A DNA stretch of 64,000 nt from Acidimicrobiales bacterium (GTDB taxonomy: Bacteria; Actinomycetota; Acidimicrobiia; Acidimicrobiales; Aldehydirespiratoraceae): assembly GCA_040219515.1 (NCBI GenBank), contig JAVJSI010000013.1, forward strand, positions 124,001 to 188,000, given 5' to 3'. This document shows positions 8,753 through 17,473 of the stretch, piece after piece; positions within the stretch are counted from its first letter, which is position 1, and each line of letters opens with the position of its first letter. The position numbers were made by a program, and so were the translations under genes. The notes beneath the pieces are model-generated. The model saw nothing but the letters and a program-made list of their open reading frames with translations. It was not told the origin of the DNA and did not search any database.

Positions 8753-9789
8753 GACGTTGCTTCCCACTGGAGTCGGAACTCGATCTCGTGAACGTAGCGC
8801 TCGCCGGGCCGCAGCACCGCGGAGGGCGCCCAGTCGAGGTTGGGTGCGTCCGGCACGCGCTGAGGTTCGAGGCAGAGCGCCGAGAACGGATCGTGGTGCC
8901 GTCCGTCGGCCCCGGCGCCGCCGGAGAGGAAGGCACCCGTGTAGAACTGCACGGCGGGGTGGTCGCTCCAGACCTCGAGTCGCCGTCCGGTCGGGTGGGT
9001 GACGGTTGAGTGTCGTCGGAGGCCGTCGCCCTCGACCATGAAGCAGTGGTCGAACCCGTTGGGAAGGGAGAACCCCAGTCGGTCCGCGAGCCGCGTCGGT
9101 GCCCGGAGGTCGAAGGGCGTCGTGTCGACGGCGACCGGTGGCCCGGCGGGAAGAGTGTCGGCGTCGATCGGGACGACGTGGTCGCCGGCGATGTCGACGA
9201 CATGAGCGCCGATGTCCTCCTCGGTCGGCCCGCCCAGGTTCCAGTAGGCGTGGTTCGTCATCGAGACGACCGTCGGCGCATCGGTCGTGGCTTCGTAGGT
9301 GACGAGGATGGCGTGATCCGTGAGTCGGTAGGCCGCGCTGACGTCGAGGGCCCCGGGAAAGCCGTTGTCGCCGTCCGGGCTCTGGTGGCCGAAGCACACC
9401 CGGTCGTCGTCGACATCGACCGTCTCCCACACGACGTGGGAGAAGCCGGGGGAGCCGCCGTGGAGCTGATGGTCGCCCTCGTTGGCCTGGAGCGCACGGG
9501 TGATGCCGTCGAGCGGGAACTGCGCGCCTCGCAGCCGGTTCGCGTAGCGCCCCACACTCACCCCGAGGTAGGGGTTGCGAACGGGGTCCTCTCGATCGAC
9601 GAGCGAGTCGAGGTCGAGCACCACTGGCACCGGCTCGCCGTTGGAGCCGGGCAGCTCGACCCGAGCGAGGGTGGCACCGAGGTCGAGGAGCTCGATCGCG
9701 AGTCCCGACGGTGCGACCAACCGGTGCCGATGGACCTCGGTCGGCGGCTGGCGACTGTTGCCGGCGGTCATTCCATACGAGACGGACAC
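8749..9789 (-). CDS. galM: Aldose 1-epimerase (galactose mutarotase)
   Basis: A beta-sandwich mutarotase that interconverts alpha and beta anomers of aldoses. Conserved features are the NRLRGAQFPLDG start region, the first catalytic histidine in HQLHGG, the second in SMTNHAYWNLGG, and the catalytic glutamate in CLEPQ-VPDAPN. Length (about 346 residues) is typical. GTG at 9789 is chosen because a TACGGT box on the minus strand (9802-9797) ends exactly 7 nt upstream; GTG 9795 and ATG 9771 are alternatives. Its stop overlaps the SDR start. It is divergent from a large carbohydrate-active fusion gene, which supports a saccharide context. Confidence 0.9.
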   Translation of the reverse strand: MSVSYGMTAGNSRQPPTEVHRHRLVAPSGLAIELLDLGATLARVELPGSNGEPVPVVLDLDSLVDREDPVRNPYLGVSVGRYANRLRGAQFPLDGITRALQANEGDHQLHGGSPGFSHVVWETVDVDDDRVCFGHQSPDGDNGFPGALDVSAAYRLTDHAILVTYEATTDAPTVVSMTNHAYWNLGGPTEEDIGAHVVDIAGDHVVPIDADTLPAGPPVAVDTTPFDLRAPTRLADRLGFSLPNGFDHCFMVEGDGLRRHSTVTHPTGRRLEVWSDHPAVQFYTGAFLSGGAGADGRHHDPFSALCLEPQRVPDAPNLDWAPSAVLRPGERYVHEIEFRLQWEATS

Positions 9790-9795
9790 GACCAC

Positions 9796-9802
9796 TACCG
9801 TA
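9796..9802. promoter_or_regulatory. Overlapping divergent -10 boxes (galM / fusion gene)
   Basis: TACCGT on the plus strand (9796-9801) and TACGGT on the minus strand (9802-9797) overlap almost completely. The minus box sits 7 nt before GTG 9789 (leaderless galM). The plus box would give a short leader to ATG 9833, which has an AGAGG ribosome site at 9821-9825. Confidence 0.5.
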
Positions 9803-9832
9803 CGAGGTCCCGCTATCCCGAGAGGCCCTGCG

Positions 9833-12451
9833 ATGACGACGCCCGAGGAACTCGCCGACCGTCTCGTCGCGCTGGCGTCGGAGGTGCTGACCGACCTCGA
9901 GGCGAATCACGCTCCTGGTCTCGAGCTGCCGGCGGTCTTCGGCGGCTACGTGGTCGGTCCCGATGCTCGCGCCGACCTCGCGTTCACGCTCGGCCTGCTC
10001 CACGGCGAAGGCGTCGAATCGGTGGCGGGCATCGATTGTGCGTCGGTCGCCGTCGAGATCGTCCGGCGCCTCGACGGCCCGGCCACCCACAGCTTCTACT
10101 CGTACCGGGCGGCCGAGACGCTGCTGCGGCTGGGCGGCCTCGACGACAACCCTCGCCTCGCCGGGTGGAGCGACGCCGACATTGCCAACGTCGAGGCGGC
10201 CATCGACTCGTCGTCGATGTTGGCGATGCTCGACGACGGCAAGTTGCCGAGGAACTACGCGGTCGTGCTCACCCGTTGCGAGATCGCCCGCCGGGCACTC
10301 GGCCGGCTTCCCGCCGACCATCGCCTCGACGAGTTGCTCGACATGCTGCGCGACCTGTTCGACGACCAATCCCACGGCTGGTGGGACGACTTCGGGGGTG
10401 CCAACTACGACATGTACACACCCGACGTCTATCTGTTCGCGGAGCCCTTCGCCGACGAGCTCGGCGACGGGTACCGACGCGGCCTGACTGCGGTGATCGA
10501 CGACCTGGCCGATGTGGCCACCCCGGGCGCCGCGGTCGCGTGGGGGCGATCGACCGGCGCCCTCGGGCTCGTGATGAACGTCGAACTGGGCGCGACGTCG
10601 GCGGGCCGTCGGATCGGCGGCGACGTGGCCGGCTGGCTGGGCAAGGCGGACCTGGCGACGAATGCGCTCGCCGAGTGGTTCGAGGGTGGCGTCGTGACGG
10701 CCCATCAACACCGGATGACGATGGGCTACCGCGGGCCGGAACGGCGTCTCCAGATGACGCTCGACCTGTTGGGGAAGCTCGTGCAGGCGGCCCACGAGCT
10801 GCGCGGTGCGGCCGACCTCACCGCCTCGACCCCGGCCGACAGCTATCGACCGGTCGACCGGTTCGTGCGCTTCGAGGACGAGCGAGCGGCGGGGGTGTGG
10901 ACCCATCGCGGCGGCGGCCTCGAATTCGTACTCCCGTTCGTCGGGGGAATTTGGGGGGACTACACCTGTTCGCCGCGGTGGCCGGGACGCTTCGAGGTGG
11001 CCGTGGACTCGGGCCGTCACATCTCCTGGCTGCCGGTGGTCCACGCCGACGATGCCGTGCGCACCGTCCACGGGGCGCCCGACAGCGTGGTCCACGACGA
11101 CGGCACCGTCACCGTCGTGCACACGGACTTCTCGACGCTCGATTTCGGCGCGGGGGACGCGGCCAAGGTGCCGGTCGCCGGTACGCGAACGGCGACCTAC
11201 CGGATCGAGGGACGTTCACTGGTGATCGAGGACTCGATCACGCTCGCACGCGACCCCGCCACGATCGACGCGGTGGTCGTCGACATCCCCGAGGTCGCAG
11301 GTCAGCCCCTGCAGGTCGAGTTCACGACAGCGCATCCGCACACCTCGACGGTCGTCGACACGAGCGGCATGCAGGTCCATCGCTCGTTCTGGAACGAACA
11401 CGCTCGCACTCATGAGCTCGTGATCGAGCCCGCCTCCCGCATCGACTATCGATGCCGGATCACACCGCCGTTGCGCGTTGCGAGCACGGCTCTCGGTCAC
11501 TGGTACGACCGCAGCCTCTGGGGTCCGCTGGGTGATCGGGTGGTCGAGGCGGCTGCGCCACTGCGCGACCCGATGGCGCTCGCCGCGTTCGACGTCGTGC
11601 ACGTGCACTGGCCCGAGTGGACGAGCGGTCTGCGTCCCGACGACGCCCGTCGAACGATCGCGACACTGCGCGAATCCGGGGTCACGATCTTCTGGACACA
11701 GCACAATCGGGTGCCCCACTTCGCCCAGGATGCCACCGAGCTCTACGAGATCTGGGCGGCGGCCGCCGACGTCGTCGTCCATCACAGTGACCACGGCCGC
11801 GCGATCATGGAGGCGCAGTACCGCTACGGCGACCACACGGTGCACGCGGTGATTCCCCACGGCCACTGGGGTCACATGCTCGAACCGGCGCGCCCCGCCG
11901 GTGGGCGCGAGGAAGCCGAGGAGTTGTGCGGCATGTCGCCCACCGGACTGCGACTCGGCATGGTCGGCGCACCCCGGGTCCAGAAGGACACGCAGCTGGT
12001 GCTCGACGCCGTCCACGCCAGTGACCGCGACGACCTCGAACTCTGGTGCTGGTCGCTCTCCGACGAGGACGTCCCCGATGATCCCCGGATCCACGCGGTG
12101 CCCTACACGATGACCGAGCACCACGTCTACGCGCAGCGGCTCTTCACGCTCGACGCGCTCGTCCTGCCCTTCAGCGAGGGAATGCTCACCACCGGCACCA
12201 TCGGCGACGCCGTCGGCGCGGGAGTGCCCGCGATCTGTTCGTCGTGGGGCTACCTGCGCGAGGCGATGGGCGATGCCGGGATCTACTACGACGACAGCCG
12301 TGAGGCGCTCACCGCCTGCATCGACGACCTCGATGTCGAGCGACTGGCGACCGCGCGGGCAGCCATTCCCGAGCGGCAGGCCGCGCTCGCCTGGGGACCC
12401 ATCGCGGAAGCGACGTTCGCGCTCGTCGACGGCGTGGTCGCGGCCCGCTGA
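9833..12451 (+). CDS. Large fusion: lyase/glycosidase-like helical and beta domains plus C-terminal GT4-like glycosyltransferase
   Basis: An 872-residue soluble protein with no signal peptide. Residues ~1-340 look like an (alpha/alpha)-toroid, with repeated helix pairs, aromatic-rich loops (SHGWWDDFGG, NYDMYTPDVYLF) and the pattern VAWGRSTGALGLV; later HQHRMTMGYRGPERRLQM. Residues ~340-540 are beta-rich, as in polysaccharide lyase or DUF2264-like proteins. From about residue 575 a glycosyltransferase-B-like region begins (FDVVHVHWPEW, then TIFWTQHNRVPH, HHSDHGRAIM, GMVGAPRVQKDTQLVLDA and a donor-site-like PFSEGMLTTGTIGDAVGAGVPA). The combination implies synthesis or remodelling of a glycan inside the cell. 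An AGAGG ribosome site precedes ATG 9833. No frameshift is visible; each domain assignment is by pattern only. Confidence 0.7.
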   Translation: MTTPEELADRLVALASEVLTDLEANHAPGLELPAVFGGYVVGPDARADLAFTLGLLHGEGVESVAGIDCASVAVEIVRRLDGPATHSFYSYRAAETLLRLGGLDDNPRLAGWSDADIANVEAAIDSSSMLAMLDDGKLPRNYAVVLTRCEIARRALGRLPADHRLDELLDMLRDLFDDQSHGWWDDFGGANYDMYTPDVYLFAEPFADELGDGYRRGLTAVIDDLADVATPGAAVAWGRSTGALGLVMNVELGATSAGRRIGGDVAGWLGKADLATNALAEWFEGGVVTAHQHRMTMGYRGPERRLQMTLDLLGKLVQAAHELRGAADLTASTPADSYRPVDRFVRFEDERAAGVWTHRGGGLEFVLPFVGGIWGDYTCSPRWPGRFEVAVDSGRHISWLPVVHADDAVRTVHGAPDSVVHDDGTVTVVHTDFSTLDFGAGDAAKVPVAGTRTATYRIEGRSLVIEDSITLARDPATIDAVVVDIPEVAGQPLQVEFTTAHPHTSTVVDTSGMQVHRSFWNEHARTHELVIEPASRIDYRCRITPPLRVASTALGHWYDRSLWGPLGDRVVEAAAPLRDPMALAAFDVVHVHWPEWTSGLRPDDARRTIATLRESGVTIFWTQHNRVPHFAQDATELYEIWAAAADVVVHHSDHGRAIMEAQYRYGDHTVHAVIPHGHWGHMLEPARPAGGREEAEELCGMSPTGLRLGMVGAPRVQKDTQLVLDAVHASDRDDLELWCWSLSDEDVPDDPRIHAVPYTMTEHHVYAQRLFTLDALVLPFSEGMLTTGTIGDAVGAGVPAICSSWGYLREAMGDAGIYYDDSREALTACIDDLDVERLATARAAIPERQAALAWGPIAEATFALVDGVVAAR

Positions 12452-12482
12452 TCCAGGTTTCGGTTCGGTGCGGTTCAACGGT

Positions 12483-12488
12483 TAGCGT
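12483..12488 (+). promoter_or_regulatory. Leaderless -10 box TAGCGT
   Basis: TAGCGT ends 7 nt before the ATG at 12496. The same GTTAGCGTCG string precedes the acyl-CoA dehydrogenase gene at 22937. Confidence 0.55.
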
Positions 12489-12495
12489 CGCCGAC

Positions 12496-13503
12496 ATGGA
12501 ACTTGGGTACACATGGGGCTACTGGACACGGGCGATGCCCGAGAACTTTCTCGAGCTGAGCATCGCCGCCGAGGAGGCCGGGTTCGACTGCATCTGGTCG
12601 GCCGAGTCCTGGGGGTCCGACGCGTTCTCGCCCCTCGCCTACATCGCCGGCCACACCGACCGGATCAAGCTGGGCACCGGCGTCGTGCAGCTCTCGGCTC
12701 GCACGGCAGCGGCCACGGCCATGCACGCGATCACGCTCGACCACCTGTCGAACGGACGCGTCATCCTCGGGCTCGGTGTCTCCGGCCCCCAGGTGGTCGA
12801 GGGGTGGTACGGCATGCCGTCCCGCAAACCCCTGGCCCGCACCCGCGAATACGTCGAGGTGCTGCGGCAGGTGTTCCGGCGCGAAGGCCCCGTCGACTTC
12901 CAGGGCGAACACATCCAGATGCCCTATCGCGGCGAGGGGTCAGAGGGATTGGGCAAACCGCTGAAGGTGATGACCCATCCGCTGCGGGAGATCCCCATCT
13001 GGATCGGCGCCGAAGGTCCGAAGAACGTCACCCAGACGGCCGAGATCGCCGACGGCTGGATTCCGCTGTACTACTCGCCGTTCCGGCCCGAGGTCTACGC
13101 CGACCAGCTGAAGGACGCCAAGGACGGCTTCCAGATCGCCGTCAACGTGTCGGTCAACGTGACCGACGACATCGAGGCCGCGCTCTACGGCACCAAGGCC
13201 TCGCTGGGCTTCTACATCGGTGGAATGGGCGCCAAGGGTCAGAACTACCACACGAAGCTGATGGCCCGGATGGGCTACGAGGAGGAGGCCTACAAGATCC
13301 AGGACCTCTTCTTCGAGGGCAAGCGTGACGAAGCCATTGCCACGGTGCCCACCGAGTTCGCCGACGAGATCTCTCTGGTCGGCCCGATCGAGCGCATCCG
13401 CGATCGCCTCCAGGCCTGGGAGGAGAGCCCCGTGACGATGCTCAACGTCTCGGCCCGTGATCCCGAGCACATGCGTCTGCTGGCCGATGCCATCAAGGGG
13501 TAG
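12496..13503 (+). CDS. LLM-class F420-dependent oxidoreductase
   Basis: A 335-residue luciferase-like oxidoreductase. It opens with MELGYTWGYW, followed by AAEEAGFDCIWSAESWGSDA and IKLGTGVVQLSARTAAATAMHA, the pattern of F420-dependent LLM proteins of mycobacteria and relatives; later the cofactor-phosphate region reads IPIWIGAEGPKNVTQTAEIADGW. Such enzymes transfer hydride between F420 and carbonyl, enone or imine substrates. A TAGCGT box 7 nt upstream indicates a leaderless start. The next gene (transporter) begins 9 bp downstream, so they may form a small operon in which the permease supplies the substrate. Confidence 0.88.
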   Translation: MELGYTWGYWTRAMPENFLELSIAAEEAGFDCIWSAESWGSDAFSPLAYIAGHTDRIKLGTGVVQLSARTAAATAMHAITLDHLSNGRVILGLGVSGPQVVEGWYGMPSRKPLARTREYVEVLRQVFRREGPVDFQGEHIQMPYRGEGSEGLGKPLKVMTHPLREIPIWIGAEGPKNVTQTAEIADGWIPLYYSPFRPEVYADQLKDAKDGFQIAVNVSVNVTDDIEAALYGTKASLGFYIGGMGAKGQNYHTKLMARMGYEEEAYKIQDLFFEGKRDEAIATVPTEFADEISLVGPIERIRDRLQAWEESPVTMLNVSARDPEHMRLLADAIKG

Positions 13504-13512
13504 CGTCACGCG

Positions 13513-15276
13513 GTGAGCGCGGACGAGTGGATCACCATCGCGGTGCTCACCGCGACCTTCGGGTTGCTGGTCCTCGACCGTTTTGCGCCCTCGGGCACGG
13601 TGCTGGCCGCGACGGTCGTGCTGCTGCTCGCCGATGTGATCGATGCTCGCCAGGCCTTCGCCGGGTTCTCCAATCCGGCGCCGATCACCGTTGCTGCACT
13701 GTTCGTGCTCGCCGCGGGCACCCAACGGACGGGTCTGCTCTCCGCGGCGGTCTCCCGCCTGCTCGGTCGGCCGCGCCGGCGCGGTGTCGCCCACGCCCGG
13801 CTGTTGCTGCCCACCGCCGGCGCGAGTGCGTTCTTCAACAACACCCCGCTGGTGGCCATGCTGATCCCCGACGTGGTCTCGTGGTCGAAGCGCAACGGGC
13901 GTGATGCGTCGCGCTATCTGCTGCCGCTCTCGTATGCCGCGATCCTCGGCGGGACGCTCACGGTCCTCGGCACGTCGACCAACCTCGTCGTGTCCGGCCT
14001 GCTCGAGGACACCGGCGAGGATGCCCTCGGGGTCTTCGAGTTCGCGAAGGTCGGCGCCCCGGTGGCCCTCGTCGGGATCGTCGTGCTGTTCGGCGTGTCG
14101 ATACCGCTGCTCCGCACGCGGGTGACGGCCTCCGATCAGTTCGATGCCACCGCTCGCGAGTTCCTGATGGAGATGCGGGTCACCTCCGACCCGTCGATCG
14201 CCGGTCGTACGGTCGAGGACGCCGGACTCCGCGGCCTCACCGGCGTCTATCTCGTGCAGATCCGGCGGGGGAGTCGGTCGATCGCGCCGGTGCCGCCCGA
14301 CGAGCTGGTGGAGGACGGCGACGTGCTCGTGTTCGCCGGGGAGGTCAGCAACGTGCTCGACCTCCAACGGATGCGCGGCCTCGAAGGAATGGATCACGAG
14401 ACCGTGGCCACCCTCGAGGTCGCAGGCCGTCGCCTCTACGAGGTGGTGGTCGGACGCATGTCGCCGATCGCCGGTCACACCCTGCGAGAGGCGGACTTCC
14501 GGGCTCGCTACGACGCCGCCGTGCTCGCCGTGCATCGGGCCGGGCACCGGCTCGACGCGAAGCTGGGCGATGTCCGGCTCCGGCACGGCGACACGCTGGT
14601 GGTCGTCGCCGGGGTCGACTTCCGGAGTCGCTGGTCACAGGGGCCCGACTTCCTGGTCGTGGCGGCGCTCGACGCCCCGCCGCCGGCGGCCGGATCGAAG
14701 GCACCGGTCGTCGCGGCGACGGTGTTCGGCTTCGTCGCCCTGTCGGCCATCGGGGTCGTCTCGACGATGGAGGGGGCCCTGCTCGCGGCCGCGGCGATGA
14801 TCCTCACCCGGGTGTTGACCTTCGACGAGGCGAAACGCGCGGTCGACATCGACGTGGTGCTGTTGATCGGCGCGGCGTTCGGCCTCGGCGCCGCCGTCGA
14901 GCAGAGCGGCCTGGCGATGAGGATCGCCGACTCCTTCATCAGCGGACTCGAGGGATTCGGCACGTTCGGGCTCGTGCTCGGGATCGTGCTGACCACGTCG
15001 GTGCTCACCGAGATCATCACCAACAACGCCGCCGCCGTCGTCGTCCTGCCGATCGCCCTGGCCATCGCGGGGCCGGCCGGCATCGACATCCGCATCATGG
15101 CGATCGCGGTCGCCGTCGCGGCGTCCACGTCGTTCCTCTCGCCGATCGGCTACCAGACCAACACGATGGTCTATGGGCCGGGTGGCTATCGGGTGGCCGA
15201 CTATGTCCGTTCCGGTCTGCCCCTGAGCCTGGCCGTGCAGTTGACCATCGCGACGACGGTCACGGTGCTCGCCTGA
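13513..15276 (+). CDS. SLC13/DASS-family permease with paired RCK_C (TrkA-C) domains
   Basis: A 587-residue membrane transporter. Two hydrophobic halves flank a soluble insert at residues ~215-390 made of two TrkA_C-like repeats (VYLVQIRRGSRSIAPVPPDELVEDGDVLVFAG and a second copy ending in GDTLVVVAG). The substrate/sodium motifs of divalent anion:sodium symporters appear twice: SAFFNNTPLVA in the first half and TEIITNNAAAVVVLPIA in the second, each followed by a TSTNL- or SPIGYQTN-type segment. Transport of sulfate, dicarboxylate or another anion is likely. GTG at 13513 is the start, 9 bp after the LLM gene. The insert is normal for this subfamily. Confidence 0.88.
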   Translation: MSADEWITIAVLTATFGLLVLDRFAPSGTVLAATVVLLLADVIDARQAFAGFSNPAPITVAALFVLAAGTQRTGLLSAAVSRLLGRPRRRGVAHARLLLPTAGASAFFNNTPLVAMLIPDVVSWSKRNGRDASRYLLPLSYAAILGGTLTVLGTSTNLVVSGLLEDTGEDALGVFEFAKVGAPVALVGIVVLFGVSIPLLRTRVTASDQFDATAREFLMEMRVTSDPSIAGRTVEDAGLRGLTGVYLVQIRRGSRSIAPVPPDELVEDGDVLVFAGEVSNVLDLQRMRGLEGMDHETVATLEVAGRRLYEVVVGRMSPIAGHTLREADFRARYDAAVLAVHRAGHRLDAKLGDVRLRHGDTLVVVAGVDFRSRWSQGPDFLVVAALDAPPPAAGSKAPVVAATVFGFVALSAIGVVSTMEGALLAAAAMILTRVLTFDEAKRAVDIDVVLLIGAAFGLGAAVEQSGLAMRIADSFISGLEGFGTFGLVLGIVLTTSVLTEIITNNAAAVVVLPIALAIAGPAGIDIRIMAIAVAVAASTSFLSPIGYQTNTMVYGPGGYRVADYVRSGLPLSLAVQLTIATTVTVLA

Positions 15277-15328
15277 AAGGACCCGCGGCGGCCCGCAATT
15301 GGCAAGGTTTCTGTTGCGAAATATCCGC

Positions 15329-15334
15329 TACCCT
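15329..15334 (+). promoter_or_regulatory. Leaderless -10 box TACCCT for the Fe-S regulator
   Basis: TACCCT ends 7 nt before ATG 15342. Just upstream, GCAA-N7-TTGC (15302-15316) in an unusually AT-rich stretch could be an autoregulatory operator; that part is weak. Confidence 0.5.
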
Positions 15335-15341
15335 CATCGGC

Positions 15342-15995
15342 ATGAACGAGCCTTCCGGGATCGGTGACGCGCAGCGACGCATCGTTGATCATCTGAAGCG
15401 CGCCGGCGCCAGCACGACGCTCGCGATCGCCGATGCGCTGGGCGTCACCACCCAGGCAGTGCGGCCGCAGCTCGTCGAGCTCGAGGAACGCGGCCTCGTC
15501 GTCTCCGAGACGCTCTCCACCGGCACCCGCGGACGCCCGCCGGTCGGATGGGCGCTGTCGACGCTGGCCATCGAACTCTTTCCCGATCGTCACGGCGACC
15601 TCACCGTCGAGCTGCTCCGGACCATGCGGGCCGAGCTCGGGGAGGACGCGATCGACAAGGTGCTCGCGGCCCGAGATCGCGATCATCTCGCCGAGCTCGA
15701 AGGCCGGATGGCGCCGCTCGACGCAGACGACATCGGCGGGCGAGTCCAGGTCCTGGCCGAACAGCGCACCCGTCAGGGCTACATGGCCGAAGTCGCCCGC
15801 GACGGCGACGACCTCGTGCTCACCGAGCACCACTGCCCCGTGTGCGCAGCGGCGACCGAGTGTCAGTCGCTCTGCCGAAACGAGCTCGAACTCTTCCGCG
15901 CCGCGATGGGCGACCGCGCCAGCGTCGAACGCAGCGAGCACCTGCTGGGTGGCGATCAACGCTGTGTCTATCGCATCCGCACCCGTCGCCGATGA
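15342..15995 (+). CDS. SufR-like winged-helix regulator with cysteine cluster
   Basis: A 217-residue transcription regulator. The N-terminal ~80 residues form a DeoR/ArsR-type winged helix (STTLAIADALGVTTQAVRPQL, then EERGLVVSETLSTGTRGRPP). The C-terminal half carries cysteines at 165, 168, 174 and 178 (HHCPVCAAATECQSLC) and one at 208, the arrangement of SufR-like regulators that bind an Fe-S cluster and sense iron or oxidative stress. Cluster binding is inferred from the family. The stop overlaps the start of the methyltransferase gene by four bases (ATGA). No suf genes lie in this window, so its targets are elsewhere or are its own operon. Confidence 0.82.
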   Translation: MNEPSGIGDAQRRIVDHLKRAGASTTLAIADALGVTTQAVRPQLVELEERGLVVSETLSTGTRGRPPVGWALSTLAIELFPDRHGDLTVELLRTMRAELGEDAIDKVLAARDRDHLAELEGRMAPLDADDIGGRVQVLAEQRTRQGYMAEVARDGDDLVLTEHHCPVCAAATECQSLCRNELELFRAAMGDRASVERSEHLLGGDQRCVYRIRTRRR

Positions 15996-16582
15996 GTCGC
16001 TGGACCGACCGCGACGACGTCGTGCGCGGCGCCGACTACGACGCGCGGTGGAAGGCCATGGCGGCGGCCGGCCAGTCCGTTCACGGCGAGGCCGACCTGG
16101 TGATGCGGCTGCTGGGCGACGCAGTCGACGGGCCCGGCGCCCGGGTACTCGATGCCGGCTGTGGCACCGGTCGGGTGGCGATCGAACTGGCCGCTCGGGG
16201 CGTCGACACCGTCGGGGTCGATCTCGACGAGCCGATGCTCGCCGAGGCGCGGCGCAAGGCGCCGTCGGCAACATGGCTGCTCGACGACCTGTCGACGGTC
16301 GACGCCGGCGACCCCTTCGATCTCGTGGTCATGGCCGGCAACGTGATGATCTTCGTGGCGCCCGGCACCGAGGGCGCCGTCGTCGCCAACCTCGCCGATC
16401 ACCTGCGACCCGGTGGCCTGCTCGTGGCCGGTTTCCAGACCGGCCACGGGCGACTCGGCGTGGCCCGCTACGACGAACTGTGCATCGCGCAAGGCCTGGT
16501 GACTGTCGATCGGTGGTCGACCTGGGACGGCGAGCCCTACGCCGGCGGCGACTACGCCGTCTCGGTGCATCGAAAGTCCTGA
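15992..16582 (+). CDS. Class I SAM-dependent methyltransferase
   Basis: A 196-residue Rossmann-fold methyltransferase. Motif I is VLDAGCGTGRVAIELA, motif II the acidic VDLD, motif III region WLLDDL, and motif IV FDLVVMAGNVMIF, all in the standard order. The acceptor substrate is unknown. ATG 15992 sits within the stop of the Fe-S regulator gene (ATGA overlap), so expression is coupled to that regulator. The usual frame upstream of this ATG is an overlap shadow. The C-terminal region contains a short beta hairpin (WDGEPYAGGDYAVSVHR), consistent with a compact small-molecule methyltransferase. Confidence 0.88.
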   Translation: MSRWTDRDDVVRGADYDARWKAMAAAGQSVHGEADLVMRLLGDAVDGPGARVLDAGCGTGRVAIELAARGVDTVGVDLDEPMLAEARRKAPSATWLLDDLSTVDAGDPFDLVVMAGNVMIFVAPGTEGAVVANLADHLRPGGLLVAGFQTGHGRLGVARYDELCIAQGLVTVDRWSTWDGEPYAGGDYAVSVHRKS

Positions 16583-16625
16583 CCCACGTTCGTTGGCCGC
16601 CGGCCGAACGTGGGAGGATCGCTCA

Positions 16626-17465
16626 ATGGAACACTTCGAGAACCGCACTGCGGTGATCACCGGAGGAGCCGGTGGCATCGGGTTGGCGACCGCTGAGCGA
16701 CTCGGTCGCGAGGGCATGAACCTGGTCATCGGCGACATCGAGGAACGGGTTCTCGTCGCCGAAGTGGCCCGTCTGTGCGCCGATGGCTTCCGGGCGATCG
16801 GCGTCGTCACCGACACGGCCGACTACGCGTCGGTGAAGGCGCTGGCTGCCGCGGCCGCGGCGGAGTTCGGTGACGTCCACCTCCTGTTCAACAACGCCGG
16901 CGTGGGAGGCGGAGGGCCGATGCTCGACCCCGACGACATGGACGCGTGGGAGTGGGTGCTGGGGGTCAACCTCTTCGGGGTCGTCCACGGCATCAAGGCG
17001 TTCGGGCCCGCCATGCTGGCGCATGGTCACCCCTGCCACATCGTCAACACGGCGTCGATGGCCGGCCTCCTGCCGACGCCCGGCCTGGGCGCCTACAACG
17101 CCTCGAAGTCCGCCGTGGTCGCGATCAGTGAGACCCTGGCGCTCGAGAACGCGCAGACCGATCTCGGTGTGTCGGTGCTGTGCCCCGGCTTCGTCCGCAC
17201 CGGCATCGCCGACAGCGATCGCAACCTCCCCGAGCACATGGCCTCGCAGCGGGAGGAGCCGAGCGAGGAACAAGAGTTGATGAGGGCAGTGGTGCGCGAC
17301 CTCGTCAACGGTGGCATCGAGGCATCGGAGGTGGCCGACCGTGTGTTCGACGCCGTCCGAGCGGGCACCTTCTACATCCTGCCCCATCCCCGGTTCGGGC
17401 CGCAGGTGGCGGCGCGCTCGGCCCGCATCGTCGCGGGCGAGCACCCCGTGAGCTGGGCTCTCTGA
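16626..17465 (+). CDS. Short-chain dehydrogenase/reductase
   Basis: A 279-residue classical SDR with TGGAGGIG, the acidic strand-2 residue GDIEE (NAD preference), NNAG, the serine in VNTASMAG, and YNASK as the catalytic pair. The C-terminus is longer than minimal SDRs, with a charged ERLEEPSEEQE-type loop and an FYILPHPRFG segment seen in actinobacterial lipid or terpenoid SDRs. A GGGAGGA ribosome site at about 16611-16617 supports ATG 16626 rather than an upstream frame extension. The IMPase-like gene starts 8 bp after the stop, so the two are probably co-transcribed. Confidence 0.9.
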   Translation: MEHFENRTAVITGGAGGIGLATAERLGREGMNLVIGDIEERVLVAEVARLCADGFRAIGVVTDTADYASVKALAAAAAAEFGDVHLLFNNAGVGGGGPMLDPDDMDAWEWVLGVNLFGVVHGIKAFGPAMLAHGHPCHIVNTASMAGLLPTPGLGAYNASKSAVVAISETLALENAQTDLGVSVLCPGFVRTGIADSDRNLPEHMASQREEPSEEQELMRAVVRDLVNGGIEASEVADRVFDAVRAGTFYILPHPRFGPQVAARSARIVAGEHPVSWAL

Positions 17466-17473
17466 ACCACTCG

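Noticed and set aside
9010-11415. Plus-strand 801-residue frame overlapping galM and the fusion gene
   Set aside because: Arg/Gly-rich with no family motif and incompatible with the clear proteins it overlaps.
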